From NCBI GenBank assembly GCA_020441005.1, contig JAGRNA010000091.1, positions 1-41,120 on the forward strand: a stretch of 41,120 bases of DNA, in the 5' to 3' direction. This stretch comes from Leptospiraceae bacterium. GTDB lineage: Bacteria; Spirochaetota; Leptospiria; Leptospirales; Leptonemataceae. Each line of letters starts with the position of its first letter. The first letter of the stretch is position 1. The notes beneath the pieces are model-generated. The model searched no databases and was not told the DNA's origin. It saw only the letters and a program-made list of their open reading frames with translations. This document shows positions 33,540-41,120 of the stretch, piece after piece. The translations under genes were made by a program, and so were the position numbers.

Positions 33540-34709
33540 TTGAATCTGATTGAAAAACGTCTGGATGAGACCATGGCCCCCTGGGCCATGCTGCATAAAG
33601 ATTCCGGCGGTCGCCTGTATCATCAACAGCCGCATGAGCATCGCACCTGCTTTCAAAGGGATCGCGACCGCATCATTCACTCGAAAGCCTTTCGCCGTCT
33701 GGGGTATAAAACCCAGGTTTTCATGAATTCGGCTGGTGATAACTATCGCACCCGTTTGACGCACTCGCTCGAGGTCGCGCAGGTCGCCCGCTCCGCGGCT
33801 CAGGCCCTGAATCTGAATGCCGACTATGCCGAGGCCCTGGCCCTGGCTCATGACCTGGGTCACACACCCTTTGGTCATGCCGGACAGGAAGCGCTCAACC
33901 ATTTGATGCGCGATCATGGCGGTTTTGAGCATAATCGCCAAAGCCTGCGGATTGTCAGCAGCCTGGAAACCAGGTATTTGGAGTTTCACGGTTTGAATCT
34001 GACTCGCTCGACATTAAAGGGCATGATGAAGCATGCCCAGGTCTATGAATGCGATCCGGATTTACGGCCGATCTGTCAGCAGCGCTCACAAGAACAACCG
34101 GGACTGGAGGCGGCCCTGGTCGATCAATGTGACCGCATTGCCTATGTGCATCATGATCTGGAGGATGGATTAGATGCCCGCATTTTAAATCTGGACGATT
34201 TGCGCGGACTGGACTTTTGGCGGACTGCCTGGCAGGATGTGCTGGAGCAGAATCCGCACACCTTTCAAAAAGTGCGCTCGCAAGTGCAGATTCGCAGCGT
34301 GATTCGCTACTTGATGGATCACTGTATTCGGGATTTACAGGACACCTCCAGCCAAAACCTGCGAAATCTGGCGATTCAAAACCAGGCCGATCTAAAAGCG
34401 CTAAAGAAAAGTGATTATCCCGTAGGTTACACGTCGCTCATGGGCGAGCGTATTCGAGTCATGCAAGACTTCTTGTACCAGCGACTCTATCGTTTTCCCG
34501 CAGTAATGCAAATGTCCCGGCGCGGCGCCAGGATCATAGAAACCTTGTTTGGCGAGTATGCCAGCCTGCCGGCCTTGATGCCCTCACATTTTCAAATCCG
34601 GATCGCTGCCTTTGGACTAGAGCGGGTGATTGCCGATTACATCTCCGGTATGACGGACCGTTTCGCCTTGCATGAATACTCCCGTTTGACCGGCCACCGT
34701 ATGCTTTGA
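33540..34709 (+). CDS. dgt: dGTPase-like HD-domain triphosphohydrolase
   Basis: A 389-residue HD-domain hydrolase of the deoxyguanosinetriphosphate triphosphohydrolase family, which cleaves dNTPs to nucleosides and triphosphate. The signature FQRDRDRIIHSKAFRRLGYKTQVF is followed by GDNYRTRLTH75SLEVAQ, the H104-D105 of AHDLGHTPFGH, GGFEHNRQSLRI and the CDRIAYVHHDLEDG block, which matches type-2 Dgt proteins. The start is probably TTG 33540; an ATG at 33573 would cut into conserved sequence. It lies 5 nt after lepB and 4 nt before cmoB, so all three form one unit. Confidence 0.92.
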   Translation: MNLIEKRLDETMAPWAMLHKDSGGRLYHQQPHEHRTCFQRDRDRIIHSKAFRRLGYKTQVFMNSAGDNYRTRLTHSLEVAQVARSAAQALNLNADYAEALALAHDLGHTPFGHAGQEALNHLMRDHGGFEHNRQSLRIVSSLETRYLEFHGLNLTRSTLKGMMKHAQVYECDPDLRPICQQRSQEQPGLEAALVDQCDRIAYVHHDLEDGLDARILNLDDLRGLDFWRTAWQDVLEQNPHTFQKVRSQVQIRSVIRYLMDHCIRDLQDTSSQNLRNLAIQNQADLKALKKSDYPVGYTSLMGERIRVMQDFLYQRLYRFPAVMQMSRRGARIIETLFGEYASLPALMPSHFQIRIAAFGLERVIADYISGMTDRFALHEYSRLTGHRML

Positions 34710-34713
34710 ATTC

Positions 34714-35673
34714 ATGAGACTTGATTCAGATCAATTCAGCCAGGCATTGGCAGCCTGCCGGGAATTGGCCGGTCGATCCTGGTTTATTCAAAATGGCGTC
34801 ATACACATACCAACCAGACTGGATAACCGTACAGTAAGCACACCGCTTGCCGGACTGTCCAAGGATGCCCGGCACTACCTGCATCAGGCCTTCCAGACTC
34901 TACGTCCCTGGCGCAAGGGACCGTTTCAGATCGATCATCTGGCAATCCAGGCCAATTGGCGCAGCGATGTCAAGTTTCGGCGACTCCGACGCATCCTGAG
35001 CGAGCTGTTTTCAGAATCCGAAACGCCGACCGGGAGCAACTGTTTGCAAGGTCTGCGGGTTTGCGATATTGGAGCAAATAATGGCTACTTCCTGTTTGCC
35101 TTGTCCGACCTGGCTCCCCAGCGCTTGATTGGTTTGGATCCCACACTTGAGTTTTACCAGGCCTTTCGTTTGCTTCAGGCGCTTGCACAATTGTGGTCAG
35201 TCGAGTTTCTACCGGCTGGATATCAGGCGCTCCGCCATTTTCCGCTGTATTTTGACCTGCATATTTGTATGGGATTGTATTATCATCTGACTGATCCGCT
35301 GCATTTACTGCGCAGTCTACATGCCTCCTTGCGTAAAGGGGGCCGGTTGATTCTTGAGGGACTGTGCCTGCCGCCAACAGACGATGATCAGTCTGCTCTG
35401 GCTTTGGTGCCACGTGGGCGTTATCTGGGTATGCGCGGCGTCTGGCAGGTGCCGGATCAACAGGTGTTAATCAACTGGCTGACCCGCAGCGGCTTTGGCC
35501 GGATCCAGGTTCATGAATGGATCAGTCCGGTGGATTGCATTCCGGAACAGACGCGGACCCACTGGGGCGATCTGCCCGGCCTGGCTGAAGGACTGGATCC
35601 CCATCGCCCTGGCCTCACTATGGAAGGCTACCCGGCCGCTGGCCGTATCTGGATCAGCGCAGTGCGGGGATGA
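34714..35673 (+). CDS. cmoB: tRNA U34 carboxymethyltransferase CmoB
   Basis: A 319-residue enzyme (E. coli CmoB 323) that transfers a carboxymethyl group from carboxy-SAM to 5-hydroxyuridine at tRNA position 34, giving cmo5U. Shared blocks are LRPWRKGPFQI, WRSDVKFRR, VCDIGANNGYFLFAL, IGLDPTLEFYQAFR, CMGLYYHLTDPLHLLRSL, LEGLCLP, VPRGRYLGMRGVW, NWLTRSGF, EQTRTHW and LDPHRPGLTMEGYPA. It needs CmoA to make carboxy-SAM; CmoA is not in the window. Position-34 hydroxylation in other bacteria is by TrhP or TrhO, and a TrhP-like U32 protein is 2 kb downstream. It shares a transcript with dgt and ends in an ATGA overlapping the NHL-like tail. Confidence 0.95.
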   Translation: MRLDSDQFSQALAACRELAGRSWFIQNGVIHIPTRLDNRTVSTPLAGLSKDARHYLHQAFQTLRPWRKGPFQIDHLAIQANWRSDVKFRRLRRILSELFSESETPTGSNCLQGLRVCDIGANNGYFLFALSDLAPQRLIGLDPTLEFYQAFRLLQALAQLWSVEFLPAGYQALRHFPLYFDLHICMGLYYHLTDPLHLLRSLHASLRKGGRLILEGLCLPPTDDDQSALALVPRGRYLGMRGVWQVPDQQVLINWLTRSGFGRIQVHEWISPVDCIPEQTRTHWGDLPGLAEGLDPHRPGLTMEGYPAAGRIWISAVRG

Positions 35674-35792
35674 ACCAGTGCTCGAAAAACCTCCTGTCCA
35701 GCTATTTCCATTTGTTGTCCGGGGTGACGTGCGATGGCAATGCGATCTACATCAGCGACCGTTTTAACCATGCGATCCGCAAATTAAAATAA
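35670..35792 (+). pseudogene. Remnant C-terminus of an NHL-repeat protein
   Basis: A 40-codon frame starting in the ATGA of cmoB and ending at TAA 35790-35792. Its second half reads GVTCDGNAIYISDRFNHAIRKLK, which is the consensus of one NHL beta-propeller blade (G...DG..IY.SD..N..IRK) at the natural end of such proteins. The rest of any propeller is missing, so it is most likely a decayed gene end left by rearrangement. The overlaps ATGA (with cmoB) and TAATG (with the downstream ATG 35792) could be chance, or could mean that it is still translated. Confidence 0.5.
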
Positions 35793-35866
35793 TGGCCGAC
35801 TGCAATCGGTGGTTTTTATTTCGATTGACAAGGGATGGAATCGCCCTGTCAATTCTGCCATTGGCT

Positions 35867-37714
35867 ATGAAACGACTTACAAGCTTTAGCCTGGGTGCCA
35901 GAATTGGTTTGGCTGTGTTCGGACTGACCCTTTTGATCAGCGGTTCTTCCAGCGCGTTTTATTATTATAGCACTCGCAATTTCGTAATCAAGCAAATGGG
36001 CGGCCGCTTGCTGGACATTGGTCGCACCGGCGCCTGGCTCTTTGGTCCAGATGAGCGGGCCGCCATTATAGAGTTACATTCCCGGGTATTGCGCAAGCGA
36101 GCACCGCTTTCCAAATCGGATCTGGATCTGGGCGCCGAAGATACCCTGGCGGCCTTGAACCAGGAGGATGCCGAGGAGATCATGCGCTCGACTGCTTTTC
36201 AGAGTCTGGTCCAGAATCTGCGCCAAATCAAGGATGGCAGCCGCCGTGGTATCCATCCCCTGCGAACACTGCCGCAACTGCCCGAAGACTCCAATGATGT
36301 GCCCCTGGTGCGCTACGCGTATTTGCTGGTCTCCATACCGGATTCGACGGATCACACGATAACCATGTTTTTGGCTGACGCCGACTACGCGCGCATCGAT
36401 GAAAATCAGGATGGCATTATTGCGGATGACGAGAGCGGTAACCCGATTGGCACCCTGTGGCGCACTCCCCTGGCAGAGTTCAAGCAGGCTTTTGATGGGG
36501 AAGCCATCGCCGGCAGTGAATGGTACACCGATAACTGGGGCACCTGGCTCTCGGCTGCCATACCAATCAAAAACCGGGCCGGTCGAGTGATTGCAGTGCT
36601 GGGTCTGGATTATGACATTCGCGGGGAGGCTAATCTACTGCACCAATTTCAACAGGTGGCCATTGCCATGATCGTCGCGGGTAGTATGCTGGCCGTTGTG
36701 CTTGGTATTCTGATTGCCCAGCTGTTAAAGTACCGTCTACGGCCGCTGGTGCAGGGCGTGGCCCGCATGGCGCAGCGGGATTATAGTGTTCATCTGCCGA
36801 TCAAGAGCAGCGATGAGGTCGGGCAGCTTGCTCGGGGATTTAATGAGATGGTCAGCGTGATCAAGGCGCATGCGGACAGTCTGGAGGTGCAGAACAAGGC
36901 GATTGAACGATTTGTACCACGTGAATTTTTGCAGCAGATGGGGCATGAAACTGTGCTGACTGTTAGTTTGGGCGATGCTGTGGAGCGCGCAATGACAGTC
37001 ATGTTTTGCGATATTCGCAGCTTTACTTCCCTGTCAGAGCAGATGACCCCGGCAGAGAATTTTCGTTTTCTAAATGAATACCTGAGCCGGATTAGCCCCA
37101 TTATCCGTGAAAATCACGGCTTCATCGACAAGTACATCGGTGATGCCGTGATGGCGCTCTTTCCGCAGTCCCCGCGTGATGCCCTGCGGGCTGCCAGTCA
37201 AATGCAAATGGAACTGGCCCTGTTCAATGCCGAAAAAAAGGAAGCCGGTGCCGAGCCGATTCGTTTCGGCATTGGGCTGCACTTTGGCCAGTTGACCCTG
37301 GGTGCGGTTGGCGAGGAAAATCGACTGGAAGGTACTGTGATTTCTGACGCTGTCAATGTGGCCGCGCGTCTGGAGCATTTGACCAAACAGGCGCGGGTCA
37401 ATGTGCTGTTCAGCGAGGATCTGTTGCAACGACTGGGTGATGAAGCCCGTTATTTCAAGTTTCGACCGCTGGGAGATATCCGCTTGCGCGGCCGCCGCGA
37501 ACGAACTCGTATTTACGAATTTTTGGAAGGATTGCCAGCGGAAGAAATTCAGCGCCGTCTGGACGCCGGGCCCAGGATCGCGACGGCCCTGCAAGCGGTG
37601 CGCAGCGGTAACAGGGAGCAGGCGCTGGAACTCCTGGAGCAGGCCCTGACAGAAATGCCGAGCGATGAGGCTATGCAAAGCATTTATCAAAAAATAAAAG
37701 GCCGGCCAGCTTGA
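35867..37714 (+). CDS. Membrane adenylate cyclase, class III, with EF-hand-like sensor
   Basis: A predicted cyclase of 615 residues from ATG 35867 (640 if ATG 35792 is used). Helix 1 is at about 8-30, an outer sensor domain of about 240 residues follows, then helix 2 near 265-290, a HAMP segment (LRPLVQGVARMAQRDYSVHLPIKSSDEVGQLARGFN) and the catalytic domain. Metal ligands are D382 (FCDIRSFT) and D426 (GDAVMALF). K422 and D494 (SDAVNVAAR) are the adenine-selecting pair, and N497 and R501 support catalysis, so ATP rather than GTP is predicted. The sensor contains DENQDGIIADDE (178-189), an exact EF-hand loop pattern. A short TPR-like tail ends the protein. The later ATG is preferred because the membrane helix follows it. 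Confidence 0.9.
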   Translation: MKRLTSFSLGARIGLAVFGLTLLISGSSSAFYYYSTRNFVIKQMGGRLLDIGRTGAWLFGPDERAAIIELHSRVLRKRAPLSKSDLDLGAEDTLAALNQEDAEEIMRSTAFQSLVQNLRQIKDGSRRGIHPLRTLPQLPEDSNDVPLVRYAYLLVSIPDSTDHTITMFLADADYARIDENQDGIIADDESGNPIGTLWRTPLAEFKQAFDGEAIAGSEWYTDNWGTWLSAAIPIKNRAGRVIAVLGLDYDIRGEANLLHQFQQVAIAMIVAGSMLAVVLGILIAQLLKYRLRPLVQGVARMAQRDYSVHLPIKSSDEVGQLARGFNEMVSVIKAHADSLEVQNKAIERFVPREFLQQMGHETVLTVSLGDAVERAMTVMFCDIRSFTSLSEQMTPAENFRFLNEYLSRISPIIRENHGFIDKYIGDAVMALFPQSPRDALRAASQMQMELALFNAEKKEAGAEPIRFGIGLHFGQLTLGAVGEENRLEGTVISDAVNVAARLEHLTKQARVNVLFSEDLLQRLGDEARYFKFRPLGDIRLRGRRERTRIYEFLEGLPAEEIQRRLDAGPRIATALQAVRSGNREQALELLEQALTEMPSDEAMQSIYQKIKGRPA

Positions 37715-37798
37715 GTCCTGGCGACTGGACTTTTGAGCCAGATTCACTTTTTTGTCTCTAGCGCTGGAATTCAATGATTACCGGCTTTAATTCCTGAA

Positions 37799-39067
37799 AT
37801 GATTGGCGAAACACAAATCCCGGCCCGGGAGCATGAAATACTGGCCCCGGCCGGCTCCTTTGAAAGCCTGGCAGCCGCCATCCAGGCTGGCTGCGATGCG
37901 GTCTATTTTGGAGTGACCCAGTTGAACATGCGGGCCCGGGCGGCCAGTAATTTTGATCTGGATGATCTCGGTCAGATTGCCGCACAGTGTCAGACAGCTG
38001 GTGTTCGCAGTTATCTGGCTTTGAATTCGCTGTTATATCCCCATGATATCCGCATGATGCAGCGGATTTTGAAAACTGCTCAGGAATTTGGCGTGCATGC
38101 TGTGATTGCAGCCGATGTGGCCACCATTGAATCAGCGGCGATGATCGGTCTACCCGTCCATATCTCTACCCAGTTATCTGTGGCGAATCTGGAAAGTCTG
38201 CGGTTCTGGTCGCGCTATGCCGACACGGTGGTGCTCGCGCGCGAATTGACCCTTGCCATGATTGACCGTATTCATCAAGGCATTGTTGCCGAAGATATTC
38301 GCGGCCCCTCCGGGCATTTGATCCGCATAGAGGTGTTCGCGCATGGCGCACTGTGCATTGCTGTATCGGGTCGCTGTGGTATGAGCTTGTACACCGACAA
38401 CGCTTCGGCAAATCGGGGGGCCTGTATCCAGAATTGCCGTAAATCCTACATTGTGACCGATGCCGAAACTGGAATGCAGTTAGAAATTGATAATGATTAC
38501 ATCATGTCACCCAAAGATATTTGTACAATCGACTTTTTAGATCGGCTGCTTGCAAGCGGTGTCAGCGTTTTCAAAATCGAGGGTCGTGGTCGCGGACCGG
38601 AATATGTCAGCGAAGTGATTGCCTGCTACCGCGAGGGCCTGGAAGCTGTGCGCACAAAGACTTATACCGCGCAAAAAATTCAGGATTGGCGGTATCGCCT
38701 GGAAAATGTCTATAACCGCGGATTATCCGACGGCTATTATCTGGGCATGCAACAGGGCTGGAGTCAGAATCCGCATAATCAAGCCCGCACCGAAAAGGTA
38801 TTTGTCGGCCAGGTCCTGCACTACTACCCCCGGGCTGGTATTATGCAGATCAGCCTGAATGCCATGCCGCTCGAACTGGATCAGGAAATCATCATCACCG
38901 GACCCACCACCGGCCTGGTGCGCACTACGATTCAGAATTTGCGTAGCGTCGAGGATCAGGATCTGCGCCAGGCTCCCAAAGGCAGTCTGGTTACTGTGCC
39001 AGTGCCATCAAAGGTCCGACTGCATGACAAGGTGTATCTGATTCGAGGGCATGAGCACAAGCGATGA
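37799..39067 (+). CDS. U32 family protein, TrhP-like tRNA hydroxylation enzyme
   Basis: A 422-residue member of the U32 peptidase family. Features are EILAPAGSFESLAAAIQAGCDAVYFG near the N-terminus, HISTQLSVAN, EVFAHGALC186IAVSGRC193GMS, RGAC209IQNC213RKSY (the four Fe-S cysteines) and FKIEGRGRGPEYV, followed by a C-terminal beta domain. E. coli TrhP (YegQ) and RlhA are characterised U32 proteins, and TrhP performs 5-hydroxylation of U34, the step before CmoB. The presence of cmoB nearby and of an overlapping ferredoxin support that reading, but peptidase-named relatives exist. ATG 37799 has no clear ribosome binding site. Confidence 0.85.
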   Translation: MIGETQIPAREHEILAPAGSFESLAAAIQAGCDAVYFGVTQLNMRARAASNFDLDDLGQIAAQCQTAGVRSYLALNSLLYPHDIRMMQRILKTAQEFGVHAVIAADVATIESAAMIGLPVHISTQLSVANLESLRFWSRYADTVVLARELTLAMIDRIHQGIVAEDIRGPSGHLIRIEVFAHGALCIAVSGRCGMSLYTDNASANRGACIQNCRKSYIVTDAETGMQLEIDNDYIMSPKDICTIDFLDRLLASGVSVFKIEGRGRGPEYVSEVIACYREGLEAVRTKTYTAQKIQDWRYRLENVYNRGLSDGYYLGMQQGWSQNPHNQARTEKVFVGQVLHYYPRAGIMQISLNAMPLELDQEIIITGPTTGLVRTTIQNLRSVEDQDLRQAPKGSLVTVPVPSKVRLHDKVYLIRGHEHKR

Positions 39068-39312
39068 GCGTCGGACAAACAACAACGGGCAGTTTTACGA
39101 TTGCGCATCTGCGCGAAAACTGTATTGGCTGCGGCAGTTGTGCCTTGATCGCGCCTGAACACTGGACCATGAGTTCTACGGATGGCAAGGCAACTCTGGT
39201 GATGTCGGCCCGCAAGAAACGTTTTTTTGTAAAAAAAATCGACAGTGCCGATTATGCCTCTAATCTGGAGGCGGCCCGGTCTTGCCCGGTGCACATTATT
39301 CAGATGCAGTAA
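39064..39312 (+). CDS. Single-cluster ferredoxin
   Basis: An 82-residue ferredoxin with C20-x2-C23-x2-C26 and C74-P, enough for one [4Fe-4S] cluster. It starts in the ATGA at the end of the U32 gene (4-nt overlap), so the two are produced together. The likely job is electron transfer to the U32 enzyme's cluster; this is inference from coupling. The middle has a hydrophobic-basic patch (ARKKRFFVKKID), which may be a docking face. A 13-nt gap precedes the next gene. Confidence 0.85.
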   Translation: MSVGQTTTGSFTIAHLRENCIGCGSCALIAPEHWTMSSTDGKATLVMSARKKRFFVKKIDSADYASNLEAARSCPVHIIQMQ

Positions 39313-39325
39313 ATCATTAGATCCT

Positions 39326-40426
39326 ATGCGAATCGCTATTGTGGACGCCAGCCTGATTCCGAACGAGCAGGTCAGTCAGGATGCGCTCTTGCAGCAGCGC
39401 GTGTTGCAAGCCAGTGGCTTTACCTGTTTTCTGTATTGTGACAGCGCTAGCGCTGCTCAGGGGGGACGGTCGTGTGCCGCTCTTTTTGAAAATAATCCGC
39501 ATGCTTTTGATTTAATGATTGTCCATTTGGATTGGGCTGCGGGGCAACTGCTGGCCTGCCTGTCCGCATGCCATACGCCTGTGCTGCTCAGATTTCACGG
39601 CCTGGCAGACGGTTCGCTATTCCGACCCTGGAACTCCGTATATGCGGATACTTGCGATTTAGCGTCGGACGCACTGTCTGACTGGATGGAGGCATCTCGA
39701 GTCAGCGGCTGGCACTGGCTGGTAGATACGCCGTACATGAGCCGCCAACTAATCGCGGCCGGACTACATGCAGAACAAATCGAAACCCTGGCGCCTTTGC
39801 ATCACTGCTCCGCATTGCTGACCTTGAGACCGGACCCGATCTGGTCTCAACGTCTGACAAGCCAGGAGCATTATTGCCTGGTACCAGGGCCCCTGGTTCC
39901 TGGCGAAGGTTTGCAGTTTCTTTTACAGGCATTCCGGGTTTATTATCAAGACCTGGATCCCACAGCAAAGCTGCTGCTTGGCGCTGCCGTCCCGCGCGGT
40001 CTGGATGAGTGGGCGACCCAGGTGCAGCACTGGATCAAGGAATTTGGTTTAGAGGATCGAATCCTGCACCTGCACAGCGCTGATTTGGCATCCCGCAAAA
40101 GCGCCTATGCGGGCAGCCGTATTGTACTGCTGGCCCCCGAGCACAATTATTACCGTGGATCCATTTTAGAAGCCCAGGCTCTCGGAGTGCCAGTACTGCT
40201 ACGCTCCGATACTACCATGAATGCTATTGCCGCTGCGGGGGCTCTCCGGATGAAAGCAGATTGCGATCCATACGCCTATGCGGCGGCAATGCATGAATTG
40301 ATTCAGAACAGTGATTTGCGTACAGAGTTATTCACAGCTGGTTTGTCCAATTATGCTAACCGCTTTAGTCCGGAAATATTGGAGCGAGAGTTCCTTGGGA
40401 GAGTGCACGCTTGTCTGAAAAGATAG
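39326..40426 (+). CDS. GT4-like glycosyltransferase
   Basis: A 366-residue GT-B glycosyltransferase. The N-terminal domain opens MRIAIVDASLIPNEQVSQD and has LRFHGLADGSLFRPWN, LVDTPYMSRQLIAAGL; the C-terminal domain has LVPGPLVPGEGLQFLLQAF, LLLGAAVPRGLDEW and a YRGSILEAQALGVPVLL motif in place of the EX7E block. The donor and acceptor are unknown. It follows the ferredoxin by 13 nt and is overlapped by the next glycosyltransferase by 16 nt. ATG 39326 is preferred over ATG 39245, which lies inside the ferredoxin gene in another frame. Confidence 0.8.
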   Translation: MRIAIVDASLIPNEQVSQDALLQQRVLQASGFTCFLYCDSASAAQGGRSCAALFENNPHAFDLMIVHLDWAAGQLLACLSACHTPVLLRFHGLADGSLFRPWNSVYADTCDLASDALSDWMEASRVSGWHWLVDTPYMSRQLIAAGLHAEQIETLAPLHHCSALLTLRPDPIWSQRLTSQEHYCLVPGPLVPGEGLQFLLQAFRVYYQDLDPTAKLLLGAAVPRGLDEWATQVQHWIKEFGLEDRILHLHSADLASRKSAYAGSRIVLLAPEHNYYRGSILEAQALGVPVLLRSDTTMNAIAAAGALRMKADCDPYAYAAAMHELIQNSDLRTELFTAGLSNYANRFSPEILEREFLGRVHACLKR

Positions 40427-41120
40427 CAATTGTTGTGCAACGCTGTCATCCCGATGTGGTGGGCGGTTCGGAAAGCCTGGCATGGCAATATGCCTGCTTG
40501 CTGCGCGATCACTATCAGGTTGAAGTTTTGACGACTACGGCCATTCGTGCTCCGGGTTGGCAGCCGGATCTGCCGGCTGGCGCCATGGAGCGAGAGGGTG
40601 TTGTGGTGCGCCACTTCGCCAACCTGCCCGGACATACGGATTGGTGGCAGGATCTGCATCAGCAAATGCTGTTTGCCTGGCGGTGCATGTATGACGAGCC
40701 CGACCTGCGGATACCCAACCCGCAGTTGCATCATTGGCCGCTATTTGACTTGCCCATGCAATTGCAATGGTTGATTCAGCAAGGGCCTTATTCTGCGGAC
40801 TTGCAGGCCTTTATCAAGAGTCACTACCAGGAATATAAAAAAATTATATTTGTGACATATTTATACGCCCCCACCTGGTTTGGGTTGATGCAGCTACCAC
40901 CCCGCACAGCACTGCTGGTGCCCACGCTGCACGATGAACCACCGGCCTGGATGCCGATTTTTCGTTTGGCTGCCCAAAGGGCGCAAACCCTGTTGTGGAA
41001 TACACAGGCGGAGCAAAGCTTTGGCCGACTGTTATGGGGCGCCCATCCCGGTCAGCTAGTCTCTATGGGAATCGATCTGCCTGTCTCGCCCCCGGTAGAT
41101 CATCAACGCCAGCGCTTTTT
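40411..41120 (+). CDS. GT4-like glycosyltransferase, N-terminal part
   Basis: Open from TTG 40411 to the right edge (236 codons), so it is cut by the window. GGGAGAG lies 7 nt before the TTG. The protein opens SEKIAIVVQRCHPDVVGGSESLAWQYA, the GT4 pattern of a Rossmann strand followed by a Gly-rich loop with GGSE, and continues with VEVLTTTAI, FVTYLYAPTWFG and VPTLHDEPP, typical of the acceptor domain. The donor domain is outside. It overlaps the preceding glycosyltransferase by 16 nt, so the two act in one pathway, probably assembling a surface glycan. Confidence 0.82.
   Translation, partial: MSEKIAIVVQRCHPDVVGGSESLAWQYACLLRDHYQVEVLTTTAIRAPGWQPDLPAGAMEREGVVVRHFANLPGHTDWWQDLHQQMLFAWRCMYDEPDLRIPNPQLHHWPLFDLPMQLQWLIQQGPYSADLQAFIKSHYQEYKKIIFVTYLYAPTWFGLMQLPPRTALLVPTLHDEPPAWMPIFRLAAQRAQTLLWNTQAEQSFGRLLWGAHPGQLVSMGIDLPVSPPVDHQRQRF

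Noticed and set aside
37714-37735. Possible terminator after the cyclase (AGTCC / GGACT, then TTTT)
   Set aside because: The stem is only 5 bp and the T-run short; too weak to call.
1-41120. tRNA, rRNA, CRISPR, insertion sequence or prophage signals
   Set aside because: No cloverleaf with a GTTCRA-type arm, no regularly spaced direct repeats, and no transposase or phage structural motifs were found by eye.

Overview
The window looks like a chromosomal segment of a spirochaete of the Leptospiraceae, of mid-range GC (nearer the Leptonema/Turneriella type than AT-rich Leptospira; the genus is a guess). Pointers to this are a DUF1564 protein (a family I know essentially from leptospires), a FlgM that opens with a leptospire-like GGINPN stretch, a choice-of-anchor X surface-type protein, lipoproteins with relaxed lipoboxes, and a CheA/CheW/CheB set with a STAS protein. 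I see no rRNA, tRNA, CRISPR array, insertion sequence or prophage. It reads as ordinary chromosome with many small operons rather than an island.

Layout. 1-4080: tail of a Lys-rich protein, an anchored choice-of-anchor X protein, pyrD, and on the minus strand a secreted DsbD-like thioredoxin protein. 4401-10118: chemotaxis block cheW-cheA-cheB-STAS, with CheA carrying a C-terminal CheC-type domain, then a WbuC-like cupin. 10212-12296 (minus): an alpha/beta hydrolase and an M20 amidohydrolase. 12425-16009: four genes joined by 4-nt overlaps (glycosyltransferase, metallophosphoesterase, nucleotidyltransferase-fold protein, unknown protein). 15983-20187 (minus): metH and a small membrane protein. 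20339-23157: an OmpR/CpxR-type regulator and sensor kinase divergent from a CpxP/Spy-like lipoprotein, with a GTAAA repeat cluster between them. 23158-25217: a hairpin-rich non-coding stretch, a 50-residue ORF, a biotinyl-domain protein and a methyltransferase. 25372-28809: a double hemerythrin, a stand-alone GT51 peptidoglycan transglycosylase and an amidase, which suggests an envelope and redox theme.

28822-32206: a periplasmic helical protein, the DUF1564 protein, a secreted protein, rsmI and flgM. 32344-37714: signal peptidase I, a dGTPase-like HD hydrolase, cmoB, a leftover NHL-repeat tail, and a membrane adenylate cyclase with an EF-hand-like loop in its sensor. 37799-41120: a U32 tRNA-hydroxylation-type protein overlapping a small ferredoxin, then two GT4 glycosyltransferases, the second cut by the window edge.

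The least ordinary items are the CheA-CheC fusion, the overlapping glycosyltransferase/phosphoesterase/nucleotidyltransferase operon, the Cpx-like stress module with its GTAAA cluster, the U32-ferredoxin pair, and the unassigned hairpin-rich stretch near 23.4 kb. Functional calls rest on motif reading by eye; no database search was run.
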